A stretch of 64,000 nt of DNA from Myxococcales bacterium (lineage in GTDB: Bacteria; Myxococcota_A; Polyangia; Polyangiales; Polyangiaceae). The notes below the pieces were generated by a model. The model did no database searches, was not told where the DNA came from, and worked only from the letters and a program-made list of their open reading frames with translations. The DNA is taken from positions 682,001-746,000 of the forward strand of contig JADJQX010000006.1 of assembly GCA_016712525.1 (NCBI GenBank). Reading direction: 5' to 3'. The position numbers were made by a program, and so were the translations under genes. This document shows positions 9,808 through 18,228 of the stretch, one piece after another (the stretch's first letter is position 1; the number at the start of each line of letters is the position of its first letter).

Positions 9808-10518
9808 TCAGAACGCGACGTTCACGACCGGCAGACGCAGCTCGGTGACCTGAGCCATGCCGAGCTGCCGGCGCTCCTGCATCGAGAACGCGTTGTGCGC
9901 CTCGGGCACCGGAACACCGAGCCGGAAGGCGCTCGGAGAGAGCGAGATGAGCGACGTGGCAGGCGCAGGACGAGCCGCCTGCGGCGCGGGGGTGGCCGGG
10001 GTCGGCGTCGTGCCTCCGGCGGGAGGTGCGGCAGCCGGAGCGGGCGTGGCAGGCGCCTCGACGGGGCTTCCGCCGGCCTTGCCCGGGTCGGCCGGGGGCG
10101 AGGTCGTCGGGGCCTTGTCCTCTTTGGCGTCGGGGTTGCCTTGGTACGAGATCGCGTTCAGCGTGACGACGAGCGCCGGCACGATGAGCGCGACACCGCC
10201 GGCGAGCATCACCACGGGCACGCCGCCCTGGGTCTCCGACACCGACTGCTCGATGCCGAACCCGGCGAACCCGCCCGCGACCGCGCCGAGGCCCGCGCCC
10301 ACGCCGTACGCGAGCGGAGAACGAACGCCGATGATCGCCTCGGTGAAGACGACGAGCTCGGAGCCGAGCAGCGCACCACCGATGATTCCTTTGGCGGCCG
10401 GCGAGACCTCCTCGGCCTTGGCCTCGGGCGCGTACGCCATCGTGGCGCCGAAAAAGACCGCTGCCATGCTCAGCGCAGCCACACCCCTGGTCTTCTTGTC
10501 GAAAGCTCGGTTGGTCAT
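9808..10518 (-). CDS. Exported membrane protein with Pro/Ala-rich linker
   Basis: The 236-residue product has a signal peptide (about residues 1-35, ending AKA before EEVSPAAKG). Two or three hydrophobic glycine-rich segments follow (GIIGGALLGSELVVFTEAII; LAYGVGAGLGAVAGGFAGFG; VVMLAGGVALIVPALVVTL), then a linker of about 60 residues made mostly of Pro, Ala and Thr, and a short conserved-looking tail (FRLGVPVPEAHNAFSMQERR). The start is ATG 10518, preceded by AAAGGA. No family is recognised. It is divergent from the LptF-like gene. Confidence 0.7.
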   Translation of the reverse strand: MTNRAFDKKTRGVAALSMAAVFFGATMAYAPEAKAEEVSPAAKGIIGGALLGSELVVFTEAIIGVRSPLAYGVGAGLGAVAGGFAGFGIEQSVSETQGGVPVVMLAGGVALIVPALVVTLNAISYQGNPDAKEDKAPTTSPPADPGKAGGSPVEAPATPAPAAAPPAGGTTPTPATPAPQAARPAPATSLISLSPSAFRLGVPVPEAHNAFSMQERRQLGMAQVTELRLPVVNVAF

Positions 10519-10662
10519 TGCCTCGGTTCCTTTGCGACCTCTACGGCCGGGTACGGTACCATGGGGTGCGCGAGGCCGTCAGTAAGTTCGAATGGCCAGC
10601 CCGCTCGCCCGTCCGCCCGCCACTCCCGTGGCCGCCCCGCCCCCGCGCACGCCGCCGCAGAC

Positions 10663-11649
10663 ATGACTCGGCTCGACAAAGAATCTTTGAGTTTCGCGCT
10701 GTTATGCTGGGGGGGCCTCTTCCTCGCGGCGGCCCTCGGGGCGCTCGTCCGGGTGCTCCCGTGGATGCTCGAGCCGACCTTGCCGGCCTCGGTCGTGTGG
10801 CCGTTCGCGCGGAGCCTGCTCCTTCTGGCGGCCGAGGTGTCGCTCGTCGTGGCGTGGCCGCTCGGCTGGGCCCTCCACGCGACGAGGTTGGTCGCGCGCG
10901 GCGAGGCGCGGGTCTTTGCGACGTTGGGGGAGGCACCGTCGCGGACCGCCTTCGCTCGTCGGACGGTCGCCGCCACGCTCGTCCTCGCCCTCGGCGCGCT
11001 GTCGGTGCTCGGAGGGCGTGACGCTTCGGCTCCGGGGCTCGTCGTCCAAGATCTGCTGGAGCAGGGGAGGTCCGCCTGCGCCGCCGAGCCCACGCGCGCC
11101 TCGCACACGGTCCCGCTCGTGAAGGCCGTGTGGACGTGCGTGCCGGGGTACCCTCCGCGCCTCGTGGGCAAGCCGCCCGTGATGGCGTCGGGCCTGACGT
11201 TCTCCGCGTCGGCGGCGCGCGTGAGCCCCGATCTCACGCGCTTCGAGCTCGACGACGCGCGCATCCTCACGCCCCCCGTGCACGAGGGCGCGGCCATCGT
11301 GGCGCACGTCCGCACGCTCGTTCTCCGGGGAATTCCTCCCTTCGCGGTGAGCTCGACCACCCCCCCGTGGGTCCGCGCGCTCGTCCTCGCCCTCGCCACG
11401 GCGCTCGCCGCGCACCTCGCGTTCGTCCGTGTGCTCTCGGAAGGGGAGCTGCCCCGTGGGGTCGTGCGCGCCGTCGTGCTCGGTGTCGTGGGGCCTCTCG
11501 CTGCACTTTTCCTCTACCGCCGGATCGAGACGGCGTCGCTGGGGGTCGCGTGGCTCGCCGTGGTGCCCGTGGTCGCAGGTGGGCTCACGCTTCTCGTGGG
11601 GGAGGTGCTCTCACGCTTGCCGCGGGGTGCACACACTGGTACGAAATGA
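10663..11649 (+). CDS. Integral membrane protein, possibly a short LptF/LptG-type permease
   Basis: The 328-residue protein has about six hydrophobic helices: two or three near the N-terminus (FALLCWGGLFLAAALGALVR; ARSLLLLAAEVSLVVAWPLG), one near residue 110, and three at the C-terminus. A soluble domain of about 110 residues lies between them. This layout, and the segment EARVFATLGEAPSRTAFARR resembling the E-alrasG-s loop of LptF/LptG, suggests a relative of the lipopolysaccharide-export permeases. At 328 residues it is slightly shorter than that family (about 355-370), and the match is only by eye. The long open frame upstream of 10663 is judged spurious. Confidence 0.6.
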   Translation: MTRLDKESLSFALLCWGGLFLAAALGALVRVLPWMLEPTLPASVVWPFARSLLLLAAEVSLVVAWPLGWALHATRLVARGEARVFATLGEAPSRTAFARRTVAATLVLALGALSVLGGRDASAPGLVVQDLLEQGRSACAAEPTRASHTVPLVKAVWTCVPGYPPRLVGKPPVMASGLTFSASAARVSPDLTRFELDDARILTPPVHEGAAIVAHVRTLVLRGIPPFAVSSTTPPWVRALVLALATALAAHLAFVRVLSEGELPRGVVRAVVLGVVGPLAALFLYRRIETASLGVAWLAVVPVVAGGLTLLVGEVLSRLPRGAHTGTK

Positions 11650-11737
11650 GGGGAAGCGAGGCGGTCGCGCCGCGCGTGTCGTGTTCGGGCCGTGCATCGC
11701 CGCGTGGCCCCCAAGGAAGAGAGAGCGAGTCACCACC

Positions 11738-11977
11738 ATGGGCAGCATCGGCGCACCGGAGCTTTTGGTCATCGCGCTTCTCGCGCTCCTTCTCTTCGGC
11801 GCCGGCCGCATCGCCGACATCGGCAAGGGGCTCGGCCAAGGCATCAAGAACTTCAAGCAAGGCTTGAAGGAAGCCAACGACGACGACGACAAGGACGAGA
11901 AGGCCGAAAAATCGGAGAAATCCGAGAAGAAAGAGGCCAAGTCCAAGCCGAAGGACGAGTCCCCCAAAGAGGCGTGA
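11738..11977 (+). CDS. tatA: Twin-arginine translocase subunit TatA
   Basis: This 79-residue protein has the TatA/E layout: a short N-terminus, one membrane helix (APELLVIALLALLLFGAG, about residues 6-23) with the FG hinge, an amphipathic helix (GKGLGQGIKNFKQGLKEA) and a highly charged Lys/Glu/Asp tail. TatA oligomers form the pore that exports folded proteins with twin-arginine signals. The start is ATG 11738, after AAGGAAGAGAG. No tatB or tatC is adjacent. Confidence 0.95.
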   Translation: MGSIGAPELLVIALLALLLFGAGRIADIGKGLGQGIKNFKQGLKEANDDDDKDEKAEKSEKSEKKEAKSKPKDESPKEA

Positions 11978-12086
11978 GCCGGGGGATCGTCGACGCGTAA
12001 CGCAGGGCGTAGTGCACCTGTTCGGTGCCGTCGCTTTCTGGTAGGTTCCGGGCGCGCCGACCTCGGGTCGCGCGAAAGGGATCGTC

Positions 12087-13286
12087 ATGCCGCTCGCCTT
12101 CGCCCAACGTCTGTCTGCCGTCTCTCCCAGCGTCACGCTCGCGATGAACGCCCGCGCGGCGGACCTCCGCGCGAAGGGCGCCGACGTGTTCGCGTTCGGC
12201 GTGGGCGAGCCCGACTTCGACCCCCCGGCGCACGTGCTGGCCGCCGCGAAGGCCGCGATCGACGCGGGCGCCTCCAAGTATACCGCCGTCACCGGGATCG
12301 CTCCGCTCAAGAAGGCCATCTGCGACGCCTCCGCGCGCTCGCGTGGCTTCTCGCCGAAGCCCGAGCAGGTCACCGTCACGGTCGGGGCCAAACACGCGCT
12401 CTTCAACCTCGCGATCGCGCTCTTCGAGCCGGGCGACGAGGTCATCATCCCGAAGCCCTTCTGGGTGAGCTACCCCGAGCAGGTCCGCATGATGGGCGCG
12501 GAGCCCGTCCTCGTCGACACCGACGAAGCGAACGGCTGGCGGCTCACGCCCGAGGCCCTCGAGAAGGCCATCACCCCGCGCACCAAGGCGGTCATCCTCT
12601 GCACGCCGTCGAACCCCTCCGGCGCCGCGTACCCCGAGGCGTCGATGCGCGCTCTGCTCGAGGTGCTCCGCAAGCACCCCGTGTGGCTCATCGTCGACGA
12701 GATCTACGCCGAGCTCGTCTACGACGGGTTCGAGCACGTGTCGGCCGCCAAGATCGCCCCCGATCTCCTCGACCGCATCGTCGTGGTCGACGGCGTCTCG
12801 AAGACGTACGCCATGACGGGCTGGCGCATCGGCTGGTCGATCGCGCCCGCGCCCCTCGCGAAGGTGCTCGACACGGTGCAAGGCCAGAGCACCACCAACG
12901 CCACCGCCGTCGCGCAGCACGCGGCGCTCGCCGCGCTCACCGGCCCCCAAGACGCGATCGTCGACATCCGCGCCCGCTTCGAGAAGCGTCGCCGCGCCAT
13001 GGTCGAAGGCCTGTCCAGGATCCCTGGCATTCGCTGCCGCATGCCGGAAGGCGCATTCTATGCGTTCGCCGACTGCCGTGGCCTCCTCGGCAAGAAGCAC
13101 GGCGACAAGGTGCTCTCGAGCGACGAGGATTTGGCCTTTTTCTTCCTCGAAGAGGCCCACTGCGCCACCGTGCCGGGAGGCGCGTTCGGGGCTCCGGGCT
13201 ACGTGCGATTCAGCTACGCCCTCTCCGAGGAGCGCATCGCGAAGGGGCTCGAGGCGCTCGCCGCGGCCATCGCGAAGCTCCAATGA
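12087..13286 (+). CDS. Class I/II PLP-dependent aminotransferase (aspartate aminotransferase type)
   Basis: The 399-residue enzyme matches aspartate/aromatic aminotransferases of subgroup I-gamma. It has the substrate-binding GVGEPDFDPP (about 35-44), TPSNPSGAAY (about 173-182), the cofactor Asp in VDEIYAELVY, and the Schiff-base Lys in SKTYAMTGWRIGW (near residue 235). A C-terminal Arg for carboxylate binding lies in GYVRFSYALS. The usual reaction is L-aspartate plus 2-oxoglutarate to oxaloacetate plus glutamate. AAAGGG lies upstream of ATG 12087. Substrate choice beyond aspartate cannot be read from the sequence. Confidence 0.92.
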   Translation: MPLAFAQRLSAVSPSVTLAMNARAADLRAKGADVFAFGVGEPDFDPPAHVLAAAKAAIDAGASKYTAVTGIAPLKKAICDASARSRGFSPKPEQVTVTVGAKHALFNLAIALFEPGDEVIIPKPFWVSYPEQVRMMGAEPVLVDTDEANGWRLTPEALEKAITPRTKAVILCTPSNPSGAAYPEASMRALLEVLRKHPVWLIVDEIYAELVYDGFEHVSAAKIAPDLLDRIVVVDGVSKTYAMTGWRIGWSIAPAPLAKVLDTVQGQSTTNATAVAQHAALAALTGPQDAIVDIRARFEKRRRAMVEGLSRIPGIRCRMPEGAFYAFADCRGLLGKKHGDKVLSSDEDLAFFFLEEAHCATVPGGAFGAPGYVRFSYALSEERIAKGLEALAAAIAKLQ

Positions 13287-13586
13287 AGGAAGCTTTTCCG
13301 CGTGCTTACGTACGCGGCCTATGACCCTCACGCCAGAGGGGAAATGTAGGCAAAGAAGAGTACTTTTGCCCCGCGCGATTCTTCGTGTAACCTCCCTCGC
13401 GATGCGCATTTTCCCGAGGTCATCGGGCAGGTGTGCCGAAGAGGACGCACCGGCCGAGAAACAAAATGCCTCTCTGGCGCGCCCGGGTTGAACCAATCGC
13501 GCGATTCATCGTCCATCCGGAGCTTGGGGTTAGCGGGAGTGAACCCTCGGCGCCTAGACTCACGTAATTCTCAAGGAGAGCTTGTC
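13287..13586. other. 300-bp intergenic region
   Basis: No gene was found. Two small inverted repeats are visible: CCGCGT/ACGCGG (13298-13303 with 13312-13317) shortly after the aminotransferase stop, and GGCAAA/TTTGCC (13349-13354 with 13365-13370). Neither has a T-tract. The promoter of the CXXX-repeat lipoprotein gene probably lies in the 3' half. Confidence 0.4.
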
Positions 13587-14807
13587 ATGAAGAAGTCCGT
13601 TCGCTTTAGCGCCCCGATCGCCCTCGCCGCCGCCCTCGCCATCCCCGTCTTCGCTCAAGGCTGCAGCGCCGCCGAAGAGCTTTGCTGCACCGATCCGACC
13701 AAGGTCGAGATCCAGGGCCAGGCTGGCGCTCAGTTCTCCGTCGCCGTCGGCGCCGCTGCCGACCTCGCGGCCGTCGCCCAGGGCTCGCTCGACGACGTCG
13801 TCAGCGCCTGCCGCAACCTCGCGCAGGACCTCGACGCCCCGTCCGACAAGCTCGCCGAGGCGAACAACGCCCAGGGCTCGGCCGCTGCCAAGGCCTGGTG
13901 TGACCTCGCGGTCGCGCAGATCAACGCGCAGGTGAAGGCCAAGGGCGCCCTCAAGGTCGAGTTCGCGGCCCCGCAGTGCCAGGCCTCGGTCTCGGCGAAG
14001 GCCAACTGCCAGGCCAAGTGCGACGTCAGCGGCAAGTGCGACATCAAGGCCAACCCGCCGAAGTGTACGGGCGGCAAGCTCGAGGTCTCGTGCAAGGGCT
14101 CGTGCAAGGCCGAAGGCTCCGCCTCGGTCGCGTGCGAGGGCTCCTGCCAGGCCGAGTGCTCCGGCTCCTGCGCCGCTCAGGGCGGCGTGAAGTGCGAAGG
14201 CAAGTGCGAAGGCACCTGCGAGGCCGAGGCCGGCGCGCAGGGCTCGGGCATCCAGGCCGACGGCACCTGCAAGGGCACCTGCAAGGGCACCTGCGAGGTC
14301 ACCGCCCCCGGCGTGAAGTGCGAAGGCACCTGCAAGGGCCAGTGCAAGGGCGAGTGCAAGGCCTCGGCGAACGTCGCGGTCAAGTGCGACGGCAAGTGCG
14401 ACGGCGACTTCGAGCCCCTCAAGTGCGAGGGTGGCAAGCTCGAGGGCGGCTGCCAGGTCGACGCGAAGTGTGACGCCAACTGCGACGCGTCCGTGAGCGC
14501 GAAGGCCGAGTGCACCCCGCCGGCCCTCAAGATCACGGCCGCGGCCGGCATCGAGGCGAAGTACCTCGCTTCGCTCGAGGCGAACCTCCCGCAGCTCATC
14601 GTCGTCTTCAAGGCGCGTGGCACGGCGTTCGTCGGCCTCATCACCCAGGTCAGCGGCTCGCTCGCCGGCTCGGTCTCGGGCGACATCGGCGTGAAGGGCC
14701 TCGCCTGCCTCAACACGGTCGGCGCGCAGGTCGCGGCGGCCGTCGGCCAGATGGAAGGCGCTGTCTCGGGCTCGGCTTCGGTCGTCGCCTCGGTCGGCGG
14801 CTCCTGA
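13587..14807 (+). CDS. Lipoprotein with a long CXXX cysteine-repeat region
   Basis: The 406-residue protein begins MKKSVRF with a hydrophobic core and a probable lipobox Cys at residue 26 (VFAQGCSAAE). Residues 30-125 are Ala/Asp-rich. From about residue 130 to 310 there are roughly 40 Cys, largely at a four-residue period: CKGTCKGTCEVT, CEGTCKGQCKGECKAS, CEGKCEGTCEAE, with Gly and Lys/Glu between. The last 95 residues are Cys-free and hydrophobic/alanine-rich (ASLEANLPQLIVVFKARGTA). AAGGAGAG is 9 nt before ATG 13587. The Cys pattern resembles CXXX-repeat targets of radical SAM maturases and also metal-binding repeats. Function unknown. Confidence 0.85.
   Translation: MKKSVRFSAPIALAAALAIPVFAQGCSAAEELCCTDPTKVEIQGQAGAQFSVAVGAAADLAAVAQGSLDDVVSACRNLAQDLDAPSDKLAEANNAQGSAAAKAWCDLAVAQINAQVKAKGALKVEFAAPQCQASVSAKANCQAKCDVSGKCDIKANPPKCTGGKLEVSCKGSCKAEGSASVACEGSCQAECSGSCAAQGGVKCEGKCEGTCEAEAGAQGSGIQADGTCKGTCKGTCEVTAPGVKCEGTCKGQCKGECKASANVAVKCDGKCDGDFEPLKCEGGKLEGGCQVDAKCDANCDASVSAKAECTPPALKITAAAGIEAKYLASLEANLPQLIVVFKARGTAFVGLITQVSGSLAGSVSGDIGVKGLACLNTVGAQVAAAVGQMEGAVSGSASVVASVGGS
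14268..14364 (+). repeat. 12-bp coding tandem repeats (Cys-Lys/Glu-Gly-Thr units)
   Basis: Within the CXXX lipoprotein gene, near-identical 12-bp units such as TGCAAGGGCACC follow each other directly (14270-14292) and again with small changes (14327-14364). They encode CKGT/CEGT/CKGQ/CKGE units. The low divergence suggests expansion by recent duplication. Confidence 0.7.
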
Positions 14808-14843
14808 TCGGATAGACCTCCCCCGAGGTCTCCACACCTCGAG

Positions 14844-14881
14844 CGCGGCGTCCTCTTCGGAGGCGCCGCGTTCGGCTTTTT
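14844..14881 (+). terminator. Terminator of the CXXX-repeat lipoprotein gene
   Basis: CGCGGCG (14844-14850) pairs with CGCCGCG (14864-14870), with an inner TCC/GGA pairing and a small bulge. TTCGGCTTTTT follows. The stop codon is 37 bp upstream. Confidence 0.65.
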
Positions 14882-15122
14882 GTGGCCCTCGATTGAGGTC
14901 CGGGGGACGCAGCAAGGTCGCCCGCGTGTCACGCGGACGCGGCTACGCGCCGGTGCGCAGGCCCTTCCTCGTCGTGGTCGTAAGTGTCCGTGATTGCGTC
15001 ACTAATCGTCGAAGTTGTGCCGCGGCGTCATGCCCGCGCACGTCGCGCTCGAACCTGCCCCGAGAGTTGCACTAGGCCTTCGTCGTCGCGCGCTACCGCG
15101 CACCTTCCGGAGCTATCGAAAC
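14882..15122. other. Intergenic region upstream of the 15123 lipoprotein
   Basis: The gene-free stretch of 315 bp (14808-15122) holds the terminator described above. After it I see no gene, tRNA or clear promoter boxes; it probably contains the promoter of the small lipoprotein gene. Confidence 0.4.
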
Positions 15123-15554
15123 ATGAAGAAGGCACGTTCGTTCGTCGTTACCCTCGCTGCCGTCGTCCTCGCCGCCACGGCCTCTGTCGCGTGCGGAGGC
15201 CCGCTCACCTACCAGGTCCAAGGCTCGCAAGTGGCGACCGGCGCCGACGCCAAGGTCGTGGCCGACGTGGACGAGGCCAAGCACCAGACGAAGCTCACCG
15301 TCGAAGCCGAGAACCTCGCGCCGCCGGAGCGCATCTCCGACTCGGCGAAGGTCTTCGTGCTCTGGCAGCGCAAGAACGCCGACGCGCCCTGGTCGCGCAT
15401 CGGTACGCTCGAGTACGACGCCGACAAACGCAAAGGGAAATTCGAGGGCACCGTCCCCGAGTCGTCGTTCGACTTCGAGGTGTCGGCCGAGGCCGAGCCG
15501 AACGTCGCGTCGCCGTCGGGCAAGGTCGTGTTCGACAAACGCGTCGCCAAGTGA
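15123..15554 (+). CDS. Small lipoprotein of unknown function
   Basis: This 143-residue product has a signal peptide with a lipobox (ATASVAC before GGPLTYQVQG). The mature part is a charged beta-rich domain of about 120 residues (KLTVEAENLAPPERISDS, SRIGTLEYDADKRKGKFEG, SSFDFEVSAEAEPNVASPSG), which looks like one beta-sandwich. The start at ATG 15123 gives a normal signal peptide. No family is recognised. Confidence 0.8.
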   Translation: MKKARSFVVTLAAVVLAATASVACGGPLTYQVQGSQVATGADAKVVADVDEAKHQTKLTVEAENLAPPERISDSAKVFVLWQRKNADAPWSRIGTLEYDADKRKGKFEGTVPESSFDFEVSAEAEPNVASPSGKVVFDKRVAK

Positions 15555-15695
15555 GCCGGGGCTGACGTCTCGTCGCGCGCGGGGCCCATTTGCCGGGCTC
15601 CGCGTCGCGTTTCGAAGCGCCGTCGCGCGACGGCCGACGAGCCCCGGTGGGGCCTCGGGCAGCTACGTGCACGATGCACGCGTTACCGAGGCGAG

Positions 15696-16649
15696 CTACT
15701 CGGGGCGGACGTACTTGCGCTTGATGAGCGAGAGCACGATCTGCACGGTCTCGAGGTCGGTCGAGGTGCTCTTGTTGAGCACCGACTCGAGGTGGCCGTG
15801 GTTGTGCACGAGCTGAATGACGTCGAGCTCGGTGGGCTTCAGCTCGGAGAGCTTCGCCGCGAGCGGCACGGGCATCACGAGGCGCGTGTTGAGGTCGGGG
15901 AGCTGATCACGAAGCTCGTTGAACTCGTCGATCTGCCTGAGGCCCTCCATGAGGACCTCCTGCACCGACATGTCCATCTCGTTCGGGAAGGTGCGCTCGT
16001 CCGGGGGATCGAGCTCGAAGGTGCCCTTCACCCACGTGAGCATCCGGAAGATGCTCTTCATGGGGGGCACGTCGGTCAGATCGTTGATGAGGGCGTAGTA
16101 GAGCGTGCCCTTGCGCATGAAGATGCGGCCCACGTCGTCGTCGGTCTGGACGACGAGCACGCCGGTCTTCTTGGAGGTCGAAAAGAGCTGGAGCAAGTCG
16201 GGGAGGGGGACCTCCTCGATGCTGCCGGACATCGTCTTGCCTTGCGAGCGGCTGCGCTGGGCGGCCACGGCCTCGAGGGCAGGGGGCTGGGGCGCGTCGT
16301 TCTCGCGCATGCCGTCGCCCGCGATGACCTTGAGGATGCTCGTGCCGATGAGCACACGATCGCCCTCTTTCAGGCGCGCGCGCTTGATCTTCTCGCCGTT
16401 GACGAAGGTGCCGTTCGTGGACCCGAGATCTTCGATCCAGATCTGGTCCTCGGCCATGGCGATGCGCGCGTGTTTGCGGCTCACCATGTCTTCGACGAGC
16501 ACCATGTCGAGATCGGACGAGCGACCGACGATGATCTGCTTGTCCGCGACCAGCGGAAACTCGCCACCCTGATATTTCCCGCTGATGAAGCGGAGCACGT
16601 ACGACTTTCCCATACGCTGCGCTGCCGGTTTTAGGGCGGGATCCTGCAT
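15696..16649 (-). CDS. FHA domain and DUF4388 (PATAN-like) regulatory protein
   Basis: The 317-residue protein has an N-terminal FHA domain (residues about 14-110): the motifs VGRSSDLDMVL, DMVSRKHARI and DLGSTNGTFVNG are intact, including the Arg, Ser and Asn that bind phosphothreonine. A DUF4388 domain follows (about 140-250: MSGSIEEVPLPDLLQLFSTS, TGVLVV, GRIFMRKGTLYYA), common in myxobacterial and cyanobacterial signalling proteins. The C-terminal 65 residues are helical. It probably reads out Ser/Thr kinase activity. The start is uncertain: ATG 16649 or ATG 16613 (MGKSYVLRF), neither with a clear ribosome site. Confidence 0.92.
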   Translation of the reverse strand: MQDPALKPAAQRMGKSYVLRFISGKYQGGEFPLVADKQIIVGRSSDLDMVLVEDMVSRKHARIAMAEDQIWIEDLGSTNGTFVNGEKIKRARLKEGDRVLIGTSILKVIAGDGMRENDAPQPPALEAVAAQRSRSQGKTMSGSIEEVPLPDLLQLFSTSKKTGVLVVQTDDDVGRIFMRKGTLYYALINDLTDVPPMKSIFRMLTWVKGTFELDPPDERTFPNEMDMSVQEVLMEGLRQIDEFNELRDQLPDLNTRLVMPVPLAAKLSELKPTELDVIQLVHNHGHLESVLNKSTSTDLETVQIVLSLIKRKYVRPE

Positions 16650-16788
16650 GTGAGGCGGTTCGACGGCAAAGGCTCACGGCAGAAGCGCCGCGAAATCCCT
16701 CGAGTACTTACTCCGAACTGGGGCCGAGAACCAAGAAAGAGAGTAACGAGGTCGCTCGAAAATGGTCAAGTCACGGTAAGTAGGGGGC

Positions 16789-17883
16789 ATGGGAACTTCG
16801 TCGAGCCAGCCCTCCATCCCGCTTCCCAGGCCGATCTCCCCCGGCGGTGACCCGTTCGGCACCCACCGGTCCCTCGAGCCGGCCGGGGGCTTGCCGCAGC
16901 CCGCCAAGCGCGTCGACAGCGATTTTTCTCGGCTCTTCGAGGGGGAAATGCTCCTCGCCGTGGAGACGCTGAACATCGACGCAGCGAGCTTTCGCCAGAT
17001 GGAGGAGGCCGCGAAGGCCAAAGGGGACGGGTCCGACCAGGCCGTCGCCGCGCTCGTCCGGGCGACCGTGGAGAGCCGGGGCAAGCAGCACAACCCGGTC
17101 ACGGGCTCCGGAGGCATGCTGCTCGGCCGGGTGCTCCAGGTGGCTCCCGGGCACCCCGACGCGGGCGTCGTTCGTGAGGGCGACCGCGTGGCGACCCTGG
17201 TCTCCCTCTCGCTCACACCGCTCCGCCTCGACGGGACGGGCGCCATGCGCCGCGCGAGCGCCCAGCTCGACGTGACCGGCGAGGCCGTGCTCTTCGCGAG
17301 CGGCGCCTACGCTCGCCTGCCGAACGACATGTCGGAGAGGCTCGCGCTCGCCGTGCTCGACGTGGCGGGAGCGGCACCTCAGGTCGCGCGTTTGGTCACG
17401 CCGGGCAAGACCGTGCTCGTGCTCGGCGCGGGCGGAAAGAGCGGCATCCTCTGCGCCGCCGAAGCGAAGCGTCGCGGTGCGGCCCGGGTCATCGGCATCG
17501 AGGCCTACGCGCCCTTCGCGGACGACCTCCGCGCGCTCGGCGTGTGCGACGTGGTCGTCACCGCCGACGCGAGGGATCCCGTCGCCGTGCGGCGCGCCGT
17601 GCTCGAAGCCAATGGAGGCGCCGAGGTCGACGTGGCCTTCTCCTGCGTGAACGTCGACGACGCCGAGATGGGCGCCATTCTCTCGACGAAAGATCGCGGA
17701 ATCGTTTACTTTTTTGCCATGTCGACGAGCTTCACGAAATGCGCGCTCGGGGCCGAAGGGGTCGGCAAGGACGTGGACCTCTTCGTGGGGAACGGGTACG
17801 CGGCCGGGCACGCCGACCACACGCTCGCGATGATGCGCGACCTCCCGAACGTGCGCGCGCTCTTCGAGAAGCGCTACGGCTGA
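16789..17883 (+). CDS. kdd: L-erythro-3,5-diaminohexanoate dehydrogenase
   Basis: The 364-residue protein matches Kdd (EC 1.4.1.11), which deaminates 3,5-diaminohexanoate with NAD to 5-amino-3-oxohexanoate in lysine fermentation. Family features visible are DPFGTHRSLEPAGGLPQPA (about 20-38), LLAVETLNIDAASFRQM, RGKQHNPVTGSGGMLLGRV (about 95-113) and a Rossmann nucleotide site VLVLGAGGKSGIL (about 207-219). AGGGGGC precedes ATG 16789. No lysine aminomutase, kamDE, kce or kal gene is nearby, so it is an orphan here. It is divergent from the FHA gene. Confidence 0.88.
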   Translation: MGTSSSQPSIPLPRPISPGGDPFGTHRSLEPAGGLPQPAKRVDSDFSRLFEGEMLLAVETLNIDAASFRQMEEAAKAKGDGSDQAVAALVRATVESRGKQHNPVTGSGGMLLGRVLQVAPGHPDAGVVREGDRVATLVSLSLTPLRLDGTGAMRRASAQLDVTGEAVLFASGAYARLPNDMSERLALAVLDVAGAAPQVARLVTPGKTVLVLGAGGKSGILCAAEAKRRGAARVIGIEAYAPFADDLRALGVCDVVVTADARDPVAVRRAVLEANGGAEVDVAFSCVNVDDAEMGAILSTKDRGIVYFFAMSTSFTKCALGAEGVGKDVDLFVGNGYAAGHADHTLAMMRDLPNVRALFEKRYG

Positions 17884-17917
17884 CCGCGTCGGTCGGAGAG
17901 GTCGGACGACCCCATGT

Positions 17918-18139
17918 TCATTCGCGGCGTGGCGGAGAGCCTCGACCGAGGGCGACCGCCCGTCGGACCGCGAGGAGCGAGAGCAGGCCGAACGCGGCGG
18001 CCATCAGAGCCGAGCCCACCATCGCGCGTGGGAGCTCGCCGGCCGCGAGCTTGCGTAGCGTAAAGGCGCAGCACCCGAGGGACAGGGCGCCGAAGAACGC
18101 CGAGTACCGTGCATAGCGCCGGCTGCCGAAAAAGCGCAT
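17918..18139 (-). CDS. Small membrane protein, two predicted helices
   Basis: The 73-residue frame has two hydrophobic segments (YSAFFGALSLGCCAFTL, about 10-26, and MVGSALMAAAFGLLSLLAV, about 38-56), flanked by basic residues. Charge and hydrophobicity fit a real small membrane protein. ATG 18139 has AAGG directly adjacent; a TTG at 18157 would add six residues. No family recognised, and it could be spurious. Confidence 0.5.
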   Translation of the reverse strand: MRFFGSRRYARYSAFFGALSLGCCAFTLRKLAAGELPRAMVGSALMAAAFGLLSLLAVRRAVALGRGSPPRRE

Positions 18140-18228
18140 CCTTGCGGGCTTTACCAAATGAAGGCTGGAGGGTCGACCTCGGCGCTCTCCGTTGACGGCG
18201 GTGCGGGCGCCACGCTAGCCACTCGGTC

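Noticed and set aside
7488..9848. A 786-codon open frame on the plus strand, opposite the second kinase gene
   Set aside because: The translation is a run of Arg, Ala and Glu with no domain, and the minus strand holds a complete kinase. It is the usual by-product of high GC.
13440..13520. A GGTTGAACCAATC stretch that looked like a tRNA T-arm
   Set aside because: No acceptor stem, D-arm or anticodon arm can be drawn around it.
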